Part shown: piece after piece, positions 59,705 to 64,000 of the stretch
Layout of the letters: every line of letters starts with the position of its first letter
How positions within the stretch are numbered: position 1 is the stretch's first letter
NCBI GenBank assembly: GCA_009746045.1
Contig: RPFO01001075.1
Location: 157,501 to 221,500, forward strand
Direction: 5' to 3'
DNA from: Mesostigma viride
Lineage: Eukaryota > Streptophyta > Mesostigmatophyceae > Mesostigmatales > Mesostigmataceae
DNA: 64,000 bases
Made by a program: the position numbers and the translations under genes
Notes under the pieces: generated by a model
The model's database searches: none
What the model saw: the letters and a program-made list of their open reading frames with translations, nothing else
Told to the model about the DNA's origin: nothing

Positions 59705-59935
59705 ATGCCGACGCTAGGCAAAGACCCTTGTAAGAAGTACGCGTGTGCGATCCAGACGTGCTTGTCGGACAATGATTTTATGATCGAACGCTGCCAAGAA
59801 ACAGTGGAAGCTCTGAGGCAGTGCTGTGGTGAAAAACAGAACGCTGGCAGTGTGCACTGTGCCGCTCTACCGCCGGCAGAGAAAGGTCCGGACAACGCTC
59901 CCAAGCCAATCGCGACAAATTCTCGCAAGAGCTGA
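59705..59935 (+). CDS. CMC4: CMC4 homologue, twin CX9C protein
   Basis: Intronless, 76 aa from ATG 59705. The twin CX9C motif is exact: Cys9-Cys19 and Cys30-Cys40, with extra Cys14, Cys41 and Cys52 in the positions conserved in CMC4 (human MTCP1NB-encoded p8MTCP1, 68 aa). The opening GKDPCKKYACAIQTCL and central ERCQETVEALRQCC match the family closely. Twin CX9C proteins enter the mitochondrial intermembrane space through the Mia40/Erv1 disulfide relay and fold as a helical hairpin; the exact role of CMC4 is not settled. The open frame continues upstream only through a TTG, so the ATG just before the conserved block is chosen. Confidence 0.93.
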   Translation: MPTLGKDPCKKYACAIQTCLSDNDFMIERCQETVEALRQCCGEKQNAGSVHCAALPPAEKGPDNAPKPIATNSRKS

Positions 59936-60877
59936 GTTTTCAACAAAGAAAAAAAGCTTTTGCACGGGAGGTGCGCTATATATTCTCCGCCCTGAGCGTT
60001 TCCAATCACTTTTGTGCACGTGCCTGCCTCAAGTACACGCGTCGTTGACATCTGCCCCCGGTCATGTTGCGGCTGCCTTCCCTGTCGGCTAGCCTCCAAG
60101 CTTGTCTGGCTACCAGGCTCTGCCAGACGTGTTGTTTTTCTCTGCATGCATGCTACTTGCTTGCATACGGTTGTGGCCAAAGAACTTCACCGTCCTCCAA
60201 TTTGCCAGGGTACGGGCATGGGGCTGCAGCCCTTGAACAGCGCTCTATGCCACGCTCCCAATCTGCTGCCGCCGTGTGGTGTGCATCTGCGCAAGGAAAC
60301 AGCTACGTCGGCTGCCTGTGTGCTTTGTAGACGCGCCCAGCAGCACTTGCACCTTTGTCACCCTGCCATACACGTGGCCCTGGTGTGCAACTGGTCATGT
60401 CATAGCACGTGGCATAGCACGTGGCATGGCACATGTCATAGCACATGGCTTGGTATATGGCATGGCACACAACTCCACTTGGCGCACGCTCGTACGGCAC
60501 CCGTCCTGGTCGCACTTGTTGGCGCTCGTCCGCTCATGCTGCTGCCAACCCCCACGCCCACATGGCGTTTTCCAGCGTCGATAGCACCAGAGCCCTGAAT
60601 AGGACTAGGCTGCGGGTACACGCGCTGCCCCAGTACCTCGCCGCCGTACCGGTCGTGCCCTCGTGCTAGGGTAGGCACATACGCGCACTGTACCCTTGCC
60701 TCCACTATAGCCACGCTCACATCGTACTCTTGCTCGTGTACCCCAAGCTCACGTCTGGCCCTGGTCCATGGTTTGCTCTTGCTCCTGTTGCACCCGAATG
60801 CTGCCATATGCCACACAGGTAGCAACCTGCCGCTGTCCCCATTGCGACTGGCACCCGTCACCCTCCCCCCTGGCACC
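59936..60877. other. intergenic, CMC4 to PMK
   Basis: No supported gene. A short CATGGCACATGTCATAGCAC-type repeat lies at about 60400-60475. The PMK promoter and 5' UTR should be near the right end. Confidence 0.4.
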
Positions 60878-63548
60878 ATGGTCCCCACCATCGTCTCGGC
60901 GCCGGGAAAGGTGCTGGTCACGGGGGCCTACCTGGTGCTGGAGGCGCCACACGCAGGCCTCGTGCTGTCAACTAGCGCACGCTTCTACGCCGCCGCGTCC
61001 CCCCTGGATGTCGACGCGGGGGAGCAGGTACCAGGCTCTGTTGTGGTACAGGTACAGAGGGTTGTACGATGGTACAGGGCAGGTACCAGGCTCCGTCGTG
61101 CTCGCCCCGTGGCAGTTGCCCGCGCACGTCGCGTATCGCGTATCGCGCATGCAGGCCTGGCAAGGGGGCTATCCGCAAGTTGCCAGCGTAGGTGGCTATC
61201 GGCTATCTGCAACGGTGGCTGTGGCCGCCCGTGCATGCGCATGTCGCTCGGGCCTTGTCCAAGGCCATGTGTCAGCCGTGACGGCACAAGGCGGTGTCAG
61301 GGCCTGTCATGCTTAACCTGTCATGAAATTGTGTCTGTGCAGCCCTCGCTTGAAGTGGACACCGCGCGCACTGCCCCTACACCCACCATCCCTCGCCTCT
61401 ACCATGCTTAACCTGCTAGACCACCCACCCACCCACCCACCCACCCACCCACCCACCCACCCACCCACCCACCCACCCACCCACCCACCCACCCACCCAC
61501 CCATCGGTCCCCCCTGCGTTCCCACTGGGGGTGTTCCCACAGCAAGCGTCCTCCCTGGGAAGTGGGAGGCCCCTGCTGTGATGAGGCGCTGTGATGCTGG
61601 TGCCGCCCAGTTGTGCTGCAACCTGTGTCACTTATATAATGTATATAGATATTGGTTGTGTTGCGTCGCGCATGCCGTGTAGAAGTGAGGATTCTGATCT
61701 TCCATGTACATCATGGTAGTTTATGTTATAACGATCATGTTGTCCGGTTGCCTCCCCTTGCCACCTGCGAACACATGGGGCCCAGAAGCGGGGCTGTCCC
61801 GTGCAAGGCCCCTATGCTAGCAGGTTGGTTTTACCCGCCCATGCCACGACTGGCTGCCTTCCGCTGGATTGCCATCAGCATCTGGCTTAATCAAAGTCCA
61901 TGGATGGCCATAGATGCGGGTGGCCGGTGCGTGCATGACTGCGCTTGTCATGGCGCCCACAATGGCTGACCCTGGGCATGCCTGCGCTCTGCTGTGGTGT
62001 GCATTCATCCCCCACATCGGCTGCGGTACCTCCATCGCCCATGATGTTGCAAACCATCATGGGATTTGTGGGCAAGCCGTGCCAGGTGCCAGCAGTAGTG
62101 GAGGTGGTGTCCCCTCAGCTGGGCCAGACCATGCGCTATCGCGTGGACATAACACCCGCTCCCACAGCTGGCGAACCAGCCATGTCTTCCGCTAGCGCCA
62201 CCGCTAGCGTGTCACTCCGCAGTGAGGATGGCACGCCCGGCAGGTGAGTGCGTTGGGGAGTGTGGCGGAGCCGCATGTTCTCACGGAGGTTACATATGCC
62301 AGCATCCCGTTTCACACCTGCCCACAATAAAGGGGGGGGGTCTCTCTTGATGGGTGCAACTAGGGATGTGGCCTACATGATGGGCTCCCTTTGGTTGATA
62401 GCAATCAGGGGGGGGGGGGGGGGGGAGATGCGTGGTTGCATTTGCTGCTACCATTAGCCCTGCATGGTTCCTATTTATATGGACGGCTGACTCGCTTGGA
62501 TTGCTTCACCCTCTCTGTTGTCTTGACAGGTGCGATTCCGCTCCGCCCTCATCAGGGATTCCACGCATCGCCGCTCCTCCCTCCCCCTTGAATGACTTCT
62601 GGATGTTCAGCGTCGGTGTCCCGGGAATATCTTGGATCTGGTGGCGATGTCGAACTGCCCCACGCAGTAGCTTGTCTTTGAACTTTGATTCACATCATCT
62701 TGCCCTCCTTTGGCTCCTGTCGCTATTGACCAGGGCAAATGAAATCTGTCCATCCGATGTCCCCCCCTTTCCCCCCCTCATCATGCCCACCCACCCCTTC
62801 CCTCATCATCCCCCCCCCCCCCCCCCCCAATCCCCAGCCCCTACATTGCCCACGCGGTCGCCTGCGCACTCAACGCGGCGCTACTGATGAAGAAGGGACA
62901 GGTGGACGAGGGCATGCTGAGGGAGCTGCTGGCAGAAGCCACGTGCGACACTCACCCCAACGGCAGCGCGGGTGAGGCTGCGGGCGCTAGCATTAGCAGC
63001 AGAGCCGACCCCAGCGACATTATGCGTAAGGGAGCGAGATGTCCTTACCATGTTTGCGTACTGTAGAAACCACTGTACTTCCTTGACCCTGTTTGCGTAC
63101 TGTTTCAACCACGTACCCACAGAGTAGGACCCCATGGCTTGCATTATTTGCGCCGGGATGATGTTCTCGTCCCCGAGCACCGCGCAGGCGCATGAGCCCA
63201 AGCCGGGACGGCCCCACAGCACCTCCGGGTTGTGCCGCATGTCCTCTCATGGGATACAGGGCTTGTTTTCCTGCATGCCTTGTTTGTGGCACATGTCCTG
63301 TTTTGCCACACGTCTGTTTCGCCACATGTGGTCCTGTGGACGGGCACCCTGGCTGGGCCCCGCTCTCAACAGGCGCCCGTTTCGGCCTGTTCGTGCGCAG
63401 CCGCGCTTTGACAAACAAACTCTAGCGACACAACAGCCAAGTGCGCTAACCGCCGTGTGCGTGGCTCTCTCTCCTCTCCCTCCCCTGCGTGGTAGGTCTC
63501 CGGATGGTGGTTGCGGGGGACAACGACTTCTACTCCCAGAGAGCCGAG
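60878..63548 (+). CDS. PMK: phosphomevalonate kinase, 5' part (runs off the right edge)
   Basis: First four exons: 60878-61027, 62086-62243, 62838-62971 (or to 63025), 63496-63548, giving about 165 residues of a protein usually near 500 aa. Exon 1 carries the plant-type PMK head VSAPGKVLVTGAYLVLE, then GLVLSTSARFYA. Exon 2 aligns with the VTSPQL region, exon 3 with PYIAHAVACALNAAL, exon 4 with the GDNDFYSQR motif. Junction phases agree. Exon 3 has two phase-compatible donors (GG|GTGAGG at 62972 and GC|GTAAGG at 63026); the shorter exon fits the family spacing better. PMK converts 5-phosphomevalonate to 5-diphosphomevalonate in the cytosolic/peroxisomal mevalonate pathway. The catalytic C-terminal GHMP half lies outside the window. 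Confidence 0.9.
61421..61502. repeat. (CCCA)n microsatellite in PMK intron 1
   Basis: About twenty CCCA units on the sense strand. Confidence 0.97.
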
Positions 63549-64000
63549 GTGAGGGCCGGGGGGGGAGTGTCGGCACCGTTTTGATGCAGCCTTGTCGCTT
63601 GGGGGCTTGCTGTTTTGATACTAGTGCAGTATAGCATTTGTTTTGCCTTTAGTTTTGCCCTTGTCGTTGCCTTTGGTAGCCACTGCCGGCGCGCTTGCGT
63701 GTCCGCTTGCACGGCAACCGCAGTCTCGCCACACAGCGCATGGCAAAAACCTCCGGCGTTCTAGAGCTACTTGTGCATGCACCCATGTGTTGCTAACCTC
63801 CGCATTCATCTGGTTGTCTTTGTGAATGACATGCTGACCGCAGTGACCTGCCAGCGCCCCCTCCATCGTGGCCCTCTCGGTGCTTGTCTCTCAAATCCCG
63901 GCCATCTTTGTCATTGCCCCTTGTGTCGGTCCCCCCCTTGCTCTCGATGTGTTTGGTACTAGTTCATGCCACAAGAGCCCAGCCATGCCCCCTTGTGTCG
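63549..64000 (+). other. PMK intron 4, 5' part
   Basis: Follows the GTGAGG donor after exon 4. No further exon of PMK is visible before the window ends, so the intron extends beyond it. Confidence 0.6.

Overview
This is a nuclear eukaryotic window. It carries long intron-containing genes with GT-AG splice sites (one GC-AG), large introns full of micro- and minisatellites, and many transposon remnants. The gene set (a C2/EF-hand phosphatidylserine decarboxylase with an N-myristoylation-type start, a plant-type glucuronokinase, a DnaJ-zinc-finger/TIGR02450 protein, tubulin cofactor B) and the single-tyrosine HUH element point to a green alga or close relative (Viridiplantae). A plant-type phosphomevalonate kinase is also present, which is notable because core chlorophytes are generally thought to lack the mevalonate pathway. 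The lineage is inference.

Layout. 0.2-3.4 kb: a hypothetical minus-strand ORF and an intronless BCCIP/BCP1 gene. 4.6-13 kb: a transposon graveyard made of one LINE family (ORF1 and ORF2 remnants, conserved 3' hairpin plus TTAAT-type tail). One LINE ORF1 is split by a 1,246-bp insertion built of two 584-bp units and three 78-bp three-armed palindromes. 14.4-18.0 kb: a ParA-like ATPase gene whose large intron holds a hAT element. 18-23.4 kb: more LINE pieces and a decayed mobile element encoding a zinc-finger plus HUH replication-initiator protein, itself split by a second hAT element. 24.5-30.7 kb (minus): tubulin-folding cofactor B, 8 exons. 32.0-41.1 kb (plus): phosphatidylserine decarboxylase, 9 exons. 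43.2-52.5 kb (plus): glucuronokinase, 6 exons, with a GC-AG intron, a 24-nt microexon and a piggyBac-like insertion. 53.3-55.2 kb: LINE remnants. 55.2-58.1 kb (minus): zinc-finger/TIGR02450 gene, 3 exons. 59.7 kb: CMC4. 60.9 kb to the right edge: phosphomevalonate kinase, first 4 exons only.

The host genes are separate housekeeping functions (phospholipid synthesis, UDP-glucuronate salvage, isoprenoid precursors, tubulin folding, mitochondrial intermembrane space, ribosome biogenesis) and do not form a cluster. Exon models were built by matching splice consensus, reading phase and family alignment by eye; phase agrees at every junction reported for TBCB, PSD, GLCAK, PMK and the TIGR02450 gene. 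The most unusual items are the HUH element and the palindrome-bounded 584-bp dimer, whose middle palindrome is in the opposite orientation to the outer two.
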